A stretch of 64,000 nt of DNA from assembly GCF_900116415.1 (NCBI RefSeq), contig NZ_FPAP01000001.1:1054001-1118000 (forward strand), written 5' to 3'. Of this stretch, positions 1-8,212 are shown piece after piece. Source of the stretch: Chryseobacterium formosense. GTDB taxonomy: Bacteria; Bacteroidota; Bacteroidia; Flavobacteriales; Weeksellaceae. The position numbers and the translations under genes were made by a program. The notes under the pieces are model-generated. The model was not told the DNA's origin. It saw only the letters and a list, made by a program, of their open reading frames with translations, and ran no database searches. Position 1 is the stretch's first letter. Each line of letters starts with the position of its first letter.

Positions 1-145
1 AGCCGCTTGCTTCTAAAGTGGTGTGGGGAAATCTTTGATAACAGCTATCTATAAATGGTGTATTTGCCTGTGCCAATGCAGAAACTTCAGGATTTGTTCC
101 CAAACCCCATCCGTCAAGAATGGCTAAAATTGCTTTCTTCGACAT
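1..145 (-). CDS. gpmI: 2,3-bisphosphoglycerate-independent phosphoglycerate mutase, N-terminal part (runs off the window)
   Basis: Reading leftward from the ATG at 145, 48 codons are visible and begin MSKKAILAILDGWGLG. This is the characteristic N-terminus of cofactor-independent phosphoglycerate mutase, with the metal-binding Asp in the ILDGWG motif. The enzyme interconverts 3- and 2-phosphoglycerate in glycolysis in the cytosol. The rest of the gene lies outside the window, so length and catalytic serine cannot be checked. A -7 promoter-like box sits just upstream. Confidence 0.88.
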   Translation of the reverse strand, partial: MSKKAILAILDGWGLGTNPEVSALAQANTPFIDSCYQRFPHTTLEASG

Positions 146-167
146 TATATTTTTAATTTTTAACAAA

Positions 168-175
168 CAAATTTA
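168..175 (-). promoter_or_regulatory. -7 box of the gpmI promoter
   Basis: The minus strand reads TAAATTTG, matching the Bacteroidota -7 consensus TAnnTTTG, about 23 nt upstream of the gpmI start. No clear TTTG -33 box is seen at the expected spacing, so this is a moderate call. Confidence 0.5.
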
Positions 176-274
176 CCGATTTTATGATGAATTCGAGAAT
201 TTGAGGACTTAAATTTTTGTTTAAAAATGATGAAAAGCTTTGATGAAAAATGATAATCAATAAAGTTTTATTTA

Positions 275-282
275 TAATTTTG
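275..282 (+). promoter_or_regulatory. -7 box abutting the SUI1 start codon
   Basis: TAATTTTG fits TAnnTTTG and ends only 4 nt before the ATG at 287. If it is used, transcription would start at or next to the start codon and give a leaderless or nearly leaderless mRNA. No good -33 element is visible. Confidence 0.4.
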
Positions 283-286
283 CTTT

Positions 287-610
287 ATGGATTTACGAGA
301 TCAACTAAAAAACCTTTTTCCTGAGCATGAAGAGCAGGATTTTGAAATGCCTGAAGAAGAATTTAAGCAGAAAGAACCATTGGTTTGTAAGTTTGAAAAG
401 AAAGGCAGAAACGGAAAACCTGTAACGATTGTTGAAGGTTGGGAAGGCAGTGAGGAAGATCTGAAAAAGATTTCAAAAAAGATAAAAACCACTTTGGGAA
501 TCGGTGGTTCCGAAAAAGACGGTACCATTATCATTCAGGGAGATAACCGTGATAAAATCATGGCAATTCTGAAAGATTTGGGTTACAAAACGAAAAGAGT
601 CGGCGGATAA
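287..610 (+). CDS. SUI1/eIF1-family (YciH-like) translation factor
   Basis: The protein has 107 residues. Residues 1-30 are acidic, and the SUI1 fold runs from about 33 to the end. Recognisable segments are KKGRNGKPVTIVEG, a helix with many lysines, and the GTIIIQGDNRDKI strand-helix near the C-terminus. Bacterial YciH is a homologue of eukaryotic eIF1 that binds the 30S subunit and affects start-site fidelity. The length suits the bacterial family. It lies between gpmI, which is divergent, and the convergent LRR gene, so it is probably monocistronic. The start at 287 is the only ATG before the core apart from Met20. Confidence 0.85.
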   Translation: MDLRDQLKNLFPEHEEQDFEMPEEEFKQKEPLVCKFEKKGRNGKPVTIVEGWEGSEEDLKKISKKIKTTLGIGGSEKDGTIIIQGDNRDKIMAILKDLGYKTKRVGG

Positions 611-611
611 T

Positions 612-1511
612 TTAAAAATAAATCTGTGTCTGTGGCATTAAGATCTTAAGCTTATCAATTGTCGCTTTATTCATCGGATTTCCGGATAAAATAAGGGTTT
701 TGAGATTTTTTAGTTTACTAAATTCTTTAGGAAGATCTTTTAATTGATTGTTCGCAAGATTCATACTTACTACATTTTTTAATCCTTTTACTTTAGGTGA
801 AATTTTTTTAAGATTGTTTTGACTGACATTCAAAAATTCCAGATTTTTAGATTTAAATATTGATTCCGGTAGATTTATAATAGAATTTTGTTGAAGTTCG
901 AGGTATTTTAAATTTCCAGGAAACCTTACATCCGTTAAATCATTGATCTGATTGGCTGCGAGATTGAGGTATTTTAAATTTTTAATTTGATGTAAATCTT
1001 TCTCAACAAAGCTAATCTGATTACCTGAAAGGTTGATTTCTTCGAGAGTTGCAATCTTAATGAGAGCTTCGGGAAATACACTCAGATTGTTTGCATCGAA
1101 ATGTACTATTTTCAGATTTTGAAGTTTTGCGAAATTATTGTTGATCTTGGTTAAGCTATTCAGGTTCATTGAGAAGCTCGTAAGCTTTTTAAGATCACCA
1201 ATTTCATCAGGAATAAATTTAATGCTGTTTCCGTTTAAATTTAATATTTCAAGTTGTTTCAGCTTAAAAATTTCATCATCCATCTTTTCTAAGTTGTTTC
1301 CCATTAAATTCAGGAAAAAAAGAGAATCCATCTTTGAAAGCTTGGGAGAAACATTGAATAAGCCTTTATCTCTAAAACTCATACTGTAAATGGTTTTACC
1401 ACTTTTTAGAGCATCTTCTACATTTGTATAAGTAGGATATTTTAGTGGATCAATCTGTGCCTGAATATTTGACAGAGATAATATGGCAATAAGAAAAAGT
1501 AATTTTTTCAT
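612..1511 (-). CDS. Exported leucine-rich-repeat protein
   Basis: I start at 1511, where MKKLLFLIAILSLSNIQAQ forms a normal signal peptide. An in-frame ATG seven codons upstream would disrupt it. After residue 50 or so the protein is nearly all leucine-rich repeats of about 23 residues, with the pattern LxxLxLxxNxI/L and frequent LP. This is the typical bacterial LRR of about nine units ending close to the C-terminus. LRRs bind proteins, but no partner can be inferred. There is no T9SS tail or lipobox, so the location is probably periplasmic. A terminator hairpin for the upstream gene ends 3 nt before the start codon, so transcription depends on readthrough or an unseen promoter. Confidence 0.8.
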   Translation of the reverse strand: MKKLLFLIAILSLSNIQAQIDPLKYPTYTNVEDALKSGKTIYSMSFRDKGLFNVSPKLSKMDSLFFLNLMGNNLEKMDDEIFKLKQLEILNLNGNSIKFIPDEIGDLKKLTSFSMNLNSLTKINNNFAKLQNLKIVHFDANNLSVFPEALIKIATLEEINLSGNQISFVEKDLHQIKNLKYLNLAANQINDLTDVRFPGNLKYLELQQNSIINLPESIFKSKNLEFLNVSQNNLKKISPKVKGLKNVVSMNLANNQLKDLPKEFSKLKNLKTLILSGNPMNKATIDKLKILMPQTQIYF

Positions 1512-1513
1512 AA

Positions 1514-1549
1514 TAAAAAAAGCCACCGACAAAGAAAATGCCGGCAGCT
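1514..1549 (-). terminator. Intrinsic terminator of the PhoX-like gene
   Basis: On the minus strand GCTGCCGGCA and TGTCGGTGGC form a 10-bp stem, three pairs being G-U, around a short loop. The stem is followed by seven T. It lies about 20 nt after the PhoX-like stop codon and touches the start of the LRR gene. Confidence 0.75.
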
Positions 1550-1567
1550 GAGAAAGAAAATTAGTAA

Positions 1568-3718
1568 TTATTTTTTAAGGATTTTAACCGTTTTCTGGAA
1601 ACCGTCTGCTTCGATGTTCAGCATCAAAACTCTTGAAACCTGAAGCTGTGAAGTGAAATCCAGTTCTAATGAACTATTTGATCCTGTAAACTTTTTAGTA
1701 TAAACAATTTTACCATCCATGCTGTACGCTGTTACAGAAAGATTTTTAAGTGCTTTCGGAGATTCTATTTTCACTAAACCTGAAGTTGGGTTTGGAGAAA
1801 CGGTAACTTCTGTTTCAGAAATAGCTTCTGATGTTCCTAAAGAACCTGTTGTTCCTAAAAACTCCTTCAATGCGATGATCATCGTAGCCGATTTACCTTT
1901 GTAATCAATTGTATTTCCTGTTGCATCAATATCGGTAGAGATTGAAGAATCCGGATGCTGAACAGAGAAGAATCCGAATTTGTGATCCGGCGTAAACGTC
2001 AATCCTGTCGGTTCTGAGCCTGCAGGCATTGAAGCAAACAGTCTTACGTTAGGATTTGCCTGAGTGTGTGTTGGAGCAACTACCCAAATATAGTTTTTAC
2101 CACCATCCTGAAGAACCCAAAGATTTCCAAGTTCATCGAATGTTAAATTATCATTACCATCACCCCAAGTTTCTGTTTTAACGCCCTGTGCTGTGTTGAA
2201 AGAATACTGAGTGTTTAATCCGCCTACAAAAACTTCAACCTGAGAAGCTGTAGTTCCGTTATCCAGCATACGGTAAACTTTGTTCAGACCTTTCGCAGCA
2301 AAATAAACTTTACCATCGATCGGGCTGATTTCAATATCTTCGATTCCGTTGAATTTTGTTCCGCCTAAAGATTCTGCTAAAGTTGTCGTATTGTTTTGGT
2401 CTGCCTGAGTTTTATTCGGAACCTGAACCCATGTTGCTGTAGTCGCAACCGGATCTCCACCTGATAATCCCTGATCTAATTTCAGTACATATAAATTTCC
2501 TGAAGCCAAATTATTTGGGGTATCCATTACATATTTGTAAACCATGTGTGTTCCGCCATCTTCTCCGTAATAAGCCGTCGTTCCTGCATTGTTAACCACT
2601 ACATTTTCGTGGTTCATGATTCCCATCTGCCAAAGCTTATCTTTTGTGCCGTTAGAATTATGAGACATTACCTGAGCGGTTGCAGGATTGATCTCAACCA
2701 ACCATCCGTAATCTTTGTATCCGTCTGCATTGGTATCATTTCCGGTAACAGATTCTTCTGCCGTAACAATTGTTCCCCAAGGTGTAACTCCACCCGAACA
2801 GTTTCTGATGGTTTGTACCAAGCTCGTAGAAGAGAAATCTACTCCTCTTGATTTTGTTAATTGCCAAAGCTTTGCAGTAGGATTATAGTTGATTTCTGCC
2901 ATCGTCACTCCACCTGGGTTGGTTTCATGATTTACAGATAAATAACCGTCTGTACTGCTTGCATTTTTAGGAACATAACCTGTGAAATCATTTTGTCCGC
3001 CTACTAATCCTCCACCTTCTGTATAAGCATCTCCTTCTTTAAGGATCATCTGGAATTTGTGCTCTGCCGGAATAATCAATTTTGAAGTCTGGTTGGTAGG
3101 AACTATTGAAGTAAAGCAGCTGATGTGAGTTCCCGTACAAGTATTTGTAGGAGGTGGCGTAGTTGTAGCCACTGTTTTTAAATAAGCATCAATAGTTAAA
3201 TCTGAACTGGATGCACTTCTGTTGTGTAATTCGATTGAAATTCTGTTATTTCCCTGAACAAATTTACTTTTGGGGATTGAGAAAGTATTAATCGCCGTTT
3301 CTGCTCCGCCATCGATTATTGTGCTGGAAAAAGTACTGTGAGAAATTGTTCCTGCAGGCATATTGTCTCGGATTACTTCTTCACCGTTCAGATAAACGAT
3401 AATACCGTCGTCTCGTCTTACACCAAATTCCATTGTATTAGTAAGATCTGCTAAGTTTACCGTAAAATCTTTTGTAAGATAAGCCGTATCAACACCTGAT
3501 ACGAAAGCAGTTGTTACAGGATCTCCATAACCAAGCGGTCCGTTTCCTGATGCCCATGTTGAAACATCATAATTAGTGTTTTTCCATGTTGCAGGAAGTG
3601 CAACGTCTGCGTCATTAAAACGCCAAGAACTTGCAAGACCGAAAATTGTGGTCTGAGCCTGCATTGCAGAGCTCGTAACTAAAGCAAGCATTGCAACTGT
3701 AAGTAGTTTTTTCTTCAT
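1568..3718 (-). CDS. PhoX/DUF839-like secreted protein with T9SS sorting tail
   Basis: The protein has 716 residues. Residues 1-21 are a signal peptide. Residues about 25-185 form a beta-rich jelly-roll-like domain containing VYLNGEEV, as seen in carbohydrate- or surface-binding modules. A proline/threonine linker follows. The region from about 205 to 640 resembles the PhoX/DUF839 propeller of calcium- and iron-dependent alkaline phosphatases, with NHETNPGG, PWGTIVTAEES and MGIMNHENV segments. The last 75 residues are a type IX secretion tail beginning VSPNPTSG. It is probably a surface or secreted phosphatase-like enzyme. Activity is inferred from the family, and metal ligands were not verified one by one. 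It has its own terminator. Confidence 0.78.
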   Translation of the reverse strand: MKKKLLTVAMLALVTSSAMQAQTTIFGLASSWRFNDADVALPATWKNTNYDVSTWASGNGPLGYGDPVTTAFVSGVDTAYLTKDFTVNLADLTNTMEFGVRRDDGIIVYLNGEEVIRDNMPAGTISHSTFSSTIIDGGAETAINTFSIPKSKFVQGNNRISIELHNRSASSSDLTIDAYLKTVATTTPPPTNTCTGTHISCFTSIVPTNQTSKLIIPAEHKFQMILKEGDAYTEGGGLVGGQNDFTGYVPKNASSTDGYLSVNHETNPGGVTMAEINYNPTAKLWQLTKSRGVDFSSTSLVQTIRNCSGGVTPWGTIVTAEESVTGNDTNADGYKDYGWLVEINPATAQVMSHNSNGTKDKLWQMGIMNHENVVVNNAGTTAYYGEDGGTHMVYKYVMDTPNNLASGNLYVLKLDQGLSGGDPVATTATWVQVPNKTQADQNNTTTLAESLGGTKFNGIEDIEISPIDGKVYFAAKGLNKVYRMLDNGTTASQVEVFVGGLNTQYSFNTAQGVKTETWGDGNDNLTFDELGNLWVLQDGGKNYIWVVAPTHTQANPNVRLFASMPAGSEPTGLTFTPDHKFGFFSVQHPDSSISTDIDATGNTIDYKGKSATMIIALKEFLGTTGSLGTSEAISETEVTVSPNPTSGLVKIESPKALKNLSVTAYSMDGKIVYTKKFTGSNSSLELDFTSQLQVSRVLMLNIEADGFQKTVKILKK

Positions 3719-3744
3719 TTTTAATACTTTTATTATTTCTGATG

Positions 3745-3752
3745 CAAAACTA
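3745..3752 (-). promoter_or_regulatory. -7 box of the PhoX-like gene
   Basis: The minus strand reads TAGTTTTG, fitting TAnnTTTG, 27 nt upstream of the start codon. The -33 region is not recognisable. Confidence 0.5.
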
Positions 3753-3884
3753 TTTTTTTCCTGCGAAGCCTTTATTAATAGGGTTTTAAATAAACAACGT
3801 TAAAAATTAACAAATCAAAAACCTAATGTTACGAGCATTAAATAATTGTTAAATTATATAAGGATGAAAAACCAATTAGAATTT

Positions 3885-5720
3885 TTATTTAGATTTTGTT
3901 TTACTAATGTCAGTAAGAGCATTCAGAAAAGCGATGATCTGCTTTATTTCAATCAGAGAAAGATCCAGTTTATCTGCGGGTAAAGTCTGATTTTTTATTT
4001 TTAAACCAAGACCTTCTGCCCCGCCCTGATTATAAAACTCCAGAACTTCTTCCAATGTATTGAATGCACCGTTGTGAAAATAGGGTTTTGTGAGGGCAAT
4101 ATTTCTTACGGTTGTTGTTTTAAAAGAGTTTTCATAGATCCATGAATCTTCTTTTTTTACATTACTTTTTATTCTTCCTCTGTCCGAATCTATTTCTAAA
4201 GGTAAATTCTGAACAGGTTTTTTGGTAACTCCCAAAACTTCAGATTCATTTTCATTAAAAAACGGCGGAACAAGCCCCGAAAACAACGGCGCGAAATGAC
4301 ATGTTGCACAATTGGCTTTCCCCATAAAAAGATTAAATCCTTTTTTGGCATCATCAGAAATTTCTTTTTCATTTCTCATAAATCGGTCGAAATCGCTGTC
4401 GAAAGAATATAATGAAGCCACATAAGAACTCAGCGCTTTTGAAAAGGTCTGCTTATCAATATTTGCGTTTTTGTAGGCTTTTTTAAATGCCTGTTTGTAT
4501 TCAGGATTTAATTTTAATTTTTTGATGATGCTTTCATAGCTTGTATTAAATTCTTCTGAATTGTAGATAACGTGTTCTGCCTGTTGTTCAAGATAATAAG
4601 CTCTCATATCATAGAAGAATCTTTTAGCGAAGACAGCATTATAAAGAGATGGTGAATTTCTTAAAACCGTTTTTCCTTCTGCATTGCTCAAAGATTTAGT
4701 TTTAAGATCTGTGAATGCATTTTCGGGTAAGTGGCAGGTTGCGCAACTCATTTTACCATTGTCGCTTAAACTTATATCATAAAATATTTTCTCTCCTAAA
4801 CTTCTCAGGTCAGCATTGTCTTCGGAACCTTTCAGCAAAGTAAAAAAATAAGGGTTAAGAAAATCGCTGCTGAAAAAGTTTTTATTGGAGGCATTCCAGC
4901 CGGAAAATTCTTTCAAATCATCTTCATTCCCGTCCCATTTTCCCAATTCTTCATAGATTGGCTGTAAATGTTTTTTATAAAATTCTATGCGGTCGAAACT
5001 TTCAAAATCTTTATTTTTTGAAAGATACAAGATGGCATCAGAAAACATTCTGTTAACATTTTCTTTATTGTAATTATCAAAATACGGATCGTCATTGATG
5101 TACTTTTTTATTCCCTGAAAAGCAAAACTTGCTTCTTCAGAAATATTAAGAGATCCCGGAGTATCGAAACCGGTAAGTCCCAAAGTATAGATTCTGATCA
5201 ATTCTATTCTTAAAGGAAGCGTTTTATTTTTCCCCTGACTGGTCCCGTTTTTTATCGTGCTTGTATAAAAATTGTTATAATTATTATATAAATAACCCGT
5301 GATTTCAGAGATTTTGTCTTTTTGTTCGGCAGCTTCATCAGAAAAAATCAGTTCATCCAAAACCTGCAATCCTTCCGGAGGTAAAGTATAGGCTGTTGTT
5401 CCTGCCGCTTCTATTCTGAATAAAGGAGCTGCATTAAGATGTGTTTTTGAAAATTCAGGGTAATGATAGGCAATATAGAATTCTATTTCCTTGTAAGAAT
5501 TTCTTGTATTGCTTAATGATTTCTGAAGCTCTTCCAGACTTACTTTATCTTCTTTAAAGAGCTCAACATCAGCTTTTAAACTTTCAAGCTTAAACTTAAA
5601 ATCAGACAATCCGTTTCTGATAAAACTGCTTTCAATGGAGTGGCCTTTATCAACAGTATTGAATGACATGACGAAAATCGTTGTTAATAAGACTAAAATA
5701 ACTATAGGATAAGATTTCAT
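3885..5720 (-). CDS. Di-haem cytochrome c peroxidase / MauG family protein
   Basis: Two CATCH haem-attachment motifs lie at about residues 325 and 465, as in bacterial di-haem cytochrome c peroxidases, which reduce H2O2 in the periplasm using electrons from small cytochromes. The protein has an additional N-terminal region of some 280 residues, helical and without haem motifs, which makes it much longer than a basic CcpA of about 330 residues. Long forms of this kind occur in Bacteroidota. I start at 5720 (MKSYPIVILVLLTTIFVMSF, a signal or anchor segment). An upstream in-frame ATG at 5747 is unlikely because a -7 promoter box lies between the two. Confidence 0.82.
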   Translation of the reverse strand: MKSYPIVILVLLTTIFVMSFNTVDKGHSIESSFIRNGLSDFKFKLESLKADVELFKEDKVSLEELQKSLSNTRNSYKEIEFYIAYHYPEFSKTHLNAAPLFRIEAAGTTAYTLPPEGLQVLDELIFSDEAAEQKDKISEITGYLYNNYNNFYTSTIKNGTSQGKNKTLPLRIELIRIYTLGLTGFDTPGSLNISEEASFAFQGIKKYINDDPYFDNYNKENVNRMFSDAILYLSKNKDFESFDRIEFYKKHLQPIYEELGKWDGNEDDLKEFSGWNASNKNFFSSDFLNPYFFTLLKGSEDNADLRSLGEKIFYDISLSDNGKMSCATCHLPENAFTDLKTKSLSNAEGKTVLRNSPSLYNAVFAKRFFYDMRAYYLEQQAEHVIYNSEEFNTSYESIIKKLKLNPEYKQAFKKAYKNANIDKQTFSKALSSYVASLYSFDSDFDRFMRNEKEISDDAKKGFNLFMGKANCATCHFAPLFSGLVPPFFNENESEVLGVTKKPVQNLPLEIDSDRGRIKSNVKKEDSWIYENSFKTTTVRNIALTKPYFHNGAFNTLEEVLEFYNQGGAEGLGLKIKNQTLPADKLDLSLIEIKQIIAFLNALTDISKTKSK

Positions 5721-5735
5721 AGAAAAAATTAAACG

Positions 5736-5743
5736 CAAAACTA
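5736..5743 (-). promoter_or_regulatory. -7 box of the di-haem peroxidase gene
   Basis: The minus strand reads TAGTTTTG, 15 nt upstream of the chosen ATG at 5720. It argues against the longer reading frame. The same octamer precedes the PhoX-like gene. Confidence 0.5.
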
Positions 5744-5869
5744 TCATCCTAAGATTACCACAGTTTTAACAAGGAATTAAATAATGTTTATATTTATTTC
5801 ATTTAAAATTCACTAATTTTAAATCCCCAAAAATTAAAACAGATATTCATTTTATAATTAAAATAAACT

Positions 5870-6724
5870 ATGCTAAATAAACTTGCAGCTTCAGAATTGG
5901 TTCTGAACGATGACGGAAGCGTCTATCACCTTAATCTTTTACCTGAAGATATTGCCGATAAAATTATTCTGGTTGGTGATCCCGACAGAGTTCCTAAGGT
6001 TTCTAAATATTTTGACAAAGTAGAAATCAAAAAAAACAAAAGAGAATTTTATACCCACACCGGAACTTTGCGTGGCGAAAGAATTTCTGTAATGTCTACA
6101 GGAATTGGTACGGAGAACATCGATATTGTGATGAATGAGCTTGATGCTTTAGTAAATATAGATTTGAAGCAGAAAGAATTTAAAACCGAACATAAATCTC
6201 TGGAATTGTTCAGAATGGGAACTTGCGGAAGTGTAAATCCTGATGTTCAGGTTGATAATATGCTTGTTACCCAGAATGTGGTTGGTTTAGATGGTTTAAT
6301 GCACTTTTATCAGGATTATCATTTTGAAAATGAATTTTCGAAGCAGTTTTTAGACAAATTTCCATATCAGAAGATTAAGCCGATGCTTTATTTCTCTGAG
6401 TGGTCTGAAGAATTGGGAGAGTTGTATAAAGATGCAAAATACCACGGAAATACAGCTACTTTCCCGGGATTTTATGCTCCACAGGGAAGACAGCTCCGTC
6501 TGAAAGCTCTGGATGACAAATTTCTTGAAACTTTGAATGATCTGGGAATTACCAATTTTGAAATGGAAACTTCTGCCATTTATGCATTCTCAAAATTATT
6601 AGGGCATAAAGCTATTACCGTAAATAATGTCATCGCCAACAGAAGACGAGGTGAGTTTTCTTCTGATCACCACGCTTCAGAAAAGAATCTCATCGAATGG
6701 GTTCTTGAAAGAATCATCAAATAA
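5870..6724 (+). CDS. Nucleoside phosphorylase (uridine phosphorylase-like)
   Basis: The protein has 284 residues with the PNP/UDP phosphorylase signatures. GDPDRVPKVSKYF near residue 37 is the phosphate-binding loop, STGIGTEN follows near 80, FRMGTCGSV near 115, and EMETSAIYAF near 230 contacts the ribose and base. These enzymes split nucleosides with phosphate into base and ribose-1-phosphate in the cytosol for salvage. Substrate choice between uridine and purine nucleosides cannot be settled by eye, though the overall form is closest to uridine phosphorylase. It is monocistronic with a strong terminator. Confidence 0.85.
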   Translation: MLNKLAASELVLNDDGSVYHLNLLPEDIADKIILVGDPDRVPKVSKYFDKVEIKKNKREFYTHTGTLRGERISVMSTGIGTENIDIVMNELDALVNIDLKQKEFKTEHKSLELFRMGTCGSVNPDVQVDNMLVTQNVVGLDGLMHFYQDYHFENEFSKQFLDKFPYQKIKPMLYFSEWSEELGELYKDAKYHGNTATFPGFYAPQGRQLRLKALDDKFLETLNDLGITNFEMETSAIYAFSKLLGHKAITVNNVIANRRRGEFSSDHHASEKNLIEWVLERIIK

Positions 6725-6728
6725 AAGT

Positions 6729-6766
6729 AAACAGGATTTCAAATTTTGGAATCCTGTTTTATTTTT
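6729..6766 (+). terminator. Intrinsic terminator after the nucleoside phosphorylase
   Basis: AAACAGGATT and AATCCTGTTT pair around a short loop, followed by TATTTTT, 4 nt after the stop codon. Confidence 0.85.
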
Positions 6767-6843
6767 CATTAATCATTGTTTGTCTCGGTATTAAAAGCAT
6801 CGACAGATCTGCAGTATAAGATTATGAAAAATTTAACAGTCGA

Positions 6844-6851
6844 TATTTTTG
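6844..6851 (+). promoter_or_regulatory. Possible -7 box for the small charged protein gene
   Basis: TATTTTTG fits TAnnTTTG 54 nt upstream of the ATG at 6906. No -33 box was found. Confidence 0.35.
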
Positions 6852-6905
6852 TTAGGAACAGTTCTTGTTTAATGATTGTCATAACACACTTAAATTATCA
6901 TTATT

Positions 6906-7205
6906 ATGGAAAACCAAGATTATAACAAAGCCGAAAAAGCTGTTGACAACACAGAAAATTCTTTGAGAAATGCAGCCAACGATGCGAAATGGAAAATCAG
7001 TGATCTTGCAGACAAAGCGAGAGATTATATCAACGAAAAAAGAAACAATGATGAAGAGGCAAGCCAGGAAGACTGGTTCGACAGGGTAAAAGCTAACGCA
7101 GCCGAAACTTGGGAAGATATTAAAGACGGAGCCAACGAAGCTTGGGAAAAAACAAAGGATGCAGCAGAAGATGTAAAGGCAGAATGGAATAAAAAAACAA
7201 ATTAG
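6906..7205 (+). CDS. Small highly charged helical protein (YtxH/LEA-like)
   Basis: The protein has 99 residues, is rich in Glu, Lys, Asp, Ala and Trp, and has no signal peptide or membrane segment. The second half repeats an 11-residue-like pattern (WEDIKDGANEAWEKTKDAAEDVKAEW), which predicts an amphipathic helix as in LEA-type or CsbD/YtxH-like stress proteins. It is likely cytosolic and stress related by analogy only. It stands alone between two terminators. Confidence 0.65.
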   Translation: MENQDYNKAEKAVDNTENSLRNAANDAKWKISDLADKARDYINEKRNNDEEASQEDWFDRVKANAAETWEDIKDGANEAWEKTKDAAEDVKAEWNKKTN

Positions 7206-7234
7206 TTTATTAGTCTTTTATATATTATCAAAGA

Positions 7235-7269
7235 AAACGGAGTCTTTTTAGTGAAGGCTTCGTTTTTTA
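7235..7269 (+). terminator. Intrinsic terminator
   Basis: AACGGAGTC and GGCTTCGTT pair (one G-U) around a T/A-rich loop and run into a T tract, 30 nt after the small charged protein gene. Confidence 0.75.
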
Positions 7270-7294
7270 TTATGCTCTAAACACAAATTATTGC

Positions 7295-7302
7295 TACATT
7301 TG
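7295..7302 (+). promoter_or_regulatory. -7 box of fabI
   Basis: TACATTTG matches TAnnTTTG, 24 nt before the fabI ATG. A weak TATG sits 20 nt further upstream in place of TTTG. Confidence 0.6.
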
Positions 7303-7326
7303 TACATCAATAAACATTAAAAAATT

Positions 7327-8139
7327 ATGTCATACGGTTTACTTAAAGGCAAGAAGGGAATTATTTTTGGAGCCCTTAATGAACAATCTATCGCATGGAA
7401 AGTTGCTGAAAGATGCCACGAAGAAGGCGCAGAATTCATCCTGTCAAACGCTCCTATCGCTCTTAGAATGGGAGAACTTAATGGTTTAGCAGAAAAAACA
7501 GGTTCTGAGGTAATCGGTGCAGATGCAACTTCTATTGAAGATCTTGAAAAACTTTTTGATGCCGCTGTTGCAAAATTTGGTAAAATAGACTTCATCCTTC
7601 ACTCTATCGGTATGTCTATCAACGTTAGAAAAGGAAAACATTATACAGAAATGAACTACGACTGGTTGGAAAAAGGCTGGGATATCTCTGCTGTTTCTTT
7701 CCACAAAGTAATGAGAGTGGCGTACGAAAAAGACTGTATGAATGAATGGGGAAGCATTTTGGCGCTCACGTATATTGCAGCACAAAGAACATTCCCCGAC
7801 TATAATGATATGTCTGACAACAAAGCGTATCTTGAAAGTATTGCAAGAACTTTCGGAAATTATTGGGGTGAAAGAAAAGTACGTGTAAACACTGTTTCAC
7901 AATCTCCTACTCCAACAACTGCAGGAAGCGGTGTAAAAGGTTTCGGAGGTTTCTTGGGATATGCTGAAGATATGTCTCCGCTAGGAAACGCTACAGCTCT
8001 TGAATGCGCAGACTATTGTGTAACTCTTTTCTCTGATTTGACTAAAAAAGTGACGATGCAGAATCTTTTCCACGATGGTGGCTTCAGCAGCTCTGGTGTT
8101 ACTCAGAAAGTGATCAGTAAGTATGATGTTGAAAATTAA
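7327..8139 (+). CDS. fabI: Enoyl-[acyl-carrier-protein] reductase (NADH), FabI
   Basis: The protein has 270 residues, typical for FabI, which carries out the last reduction of each fatty acid elongation cycle. The N-terminal GKKGIIFGALNEQSIAW is the FabI form of the Rossmann loop. The active site Tyr159-x6-Lys166 (YNDMSDNK) has the FabI spacing rather than YxxxK of ordinary SDRs. The segment SQSPTPTTAGSGVKGF corresponds to the flexible substrate loop. It is monocistronic with its own promoter and a terminator. Confidence 0.95.
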   Translation: MSYGLLKGKKGIIFGALNEQSIAWKVAERCHEEGAEFILSNAPIALRMGELNGLAEKTGSEVIGADATSIEDLEKLFDAAVAKFGKIDFILHSIGMSINVRKGKHYTEMNYDWLEKGWDISAVSFHKVMRVAYEKDCMNEWGSILALTYIAAQRTFPDYNDMSDNKAYLESIARTFGNYWGERKVRVNTVSQSPTPTTAGSGVKGFGGFLGYAEDMSPLGNATALECADYCVTLFSDLTKKVTMQNLFHDGGFSSSGVTQKVISKYDVEN

Positions 8140-8161
8140 TTTATTTTAAAGGATATAATAT

Positions 8162-8196
8162 AAAAACCCATGCATTGACATGGGTTTTTGTTTTTA
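8162..8196. terminator. Bidirectional terminator between fabI and the terpene synthase
   Basis: AAAAACCCATG and CATGGGTTTTT form a perfect 11-bp stem with a 6-nt loop, with T tracts on both strands. It serves two convergent genes. Confidence 0.9.
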
Positions 8197-8212
8197 GTAT
8201 TTATACTTATGT

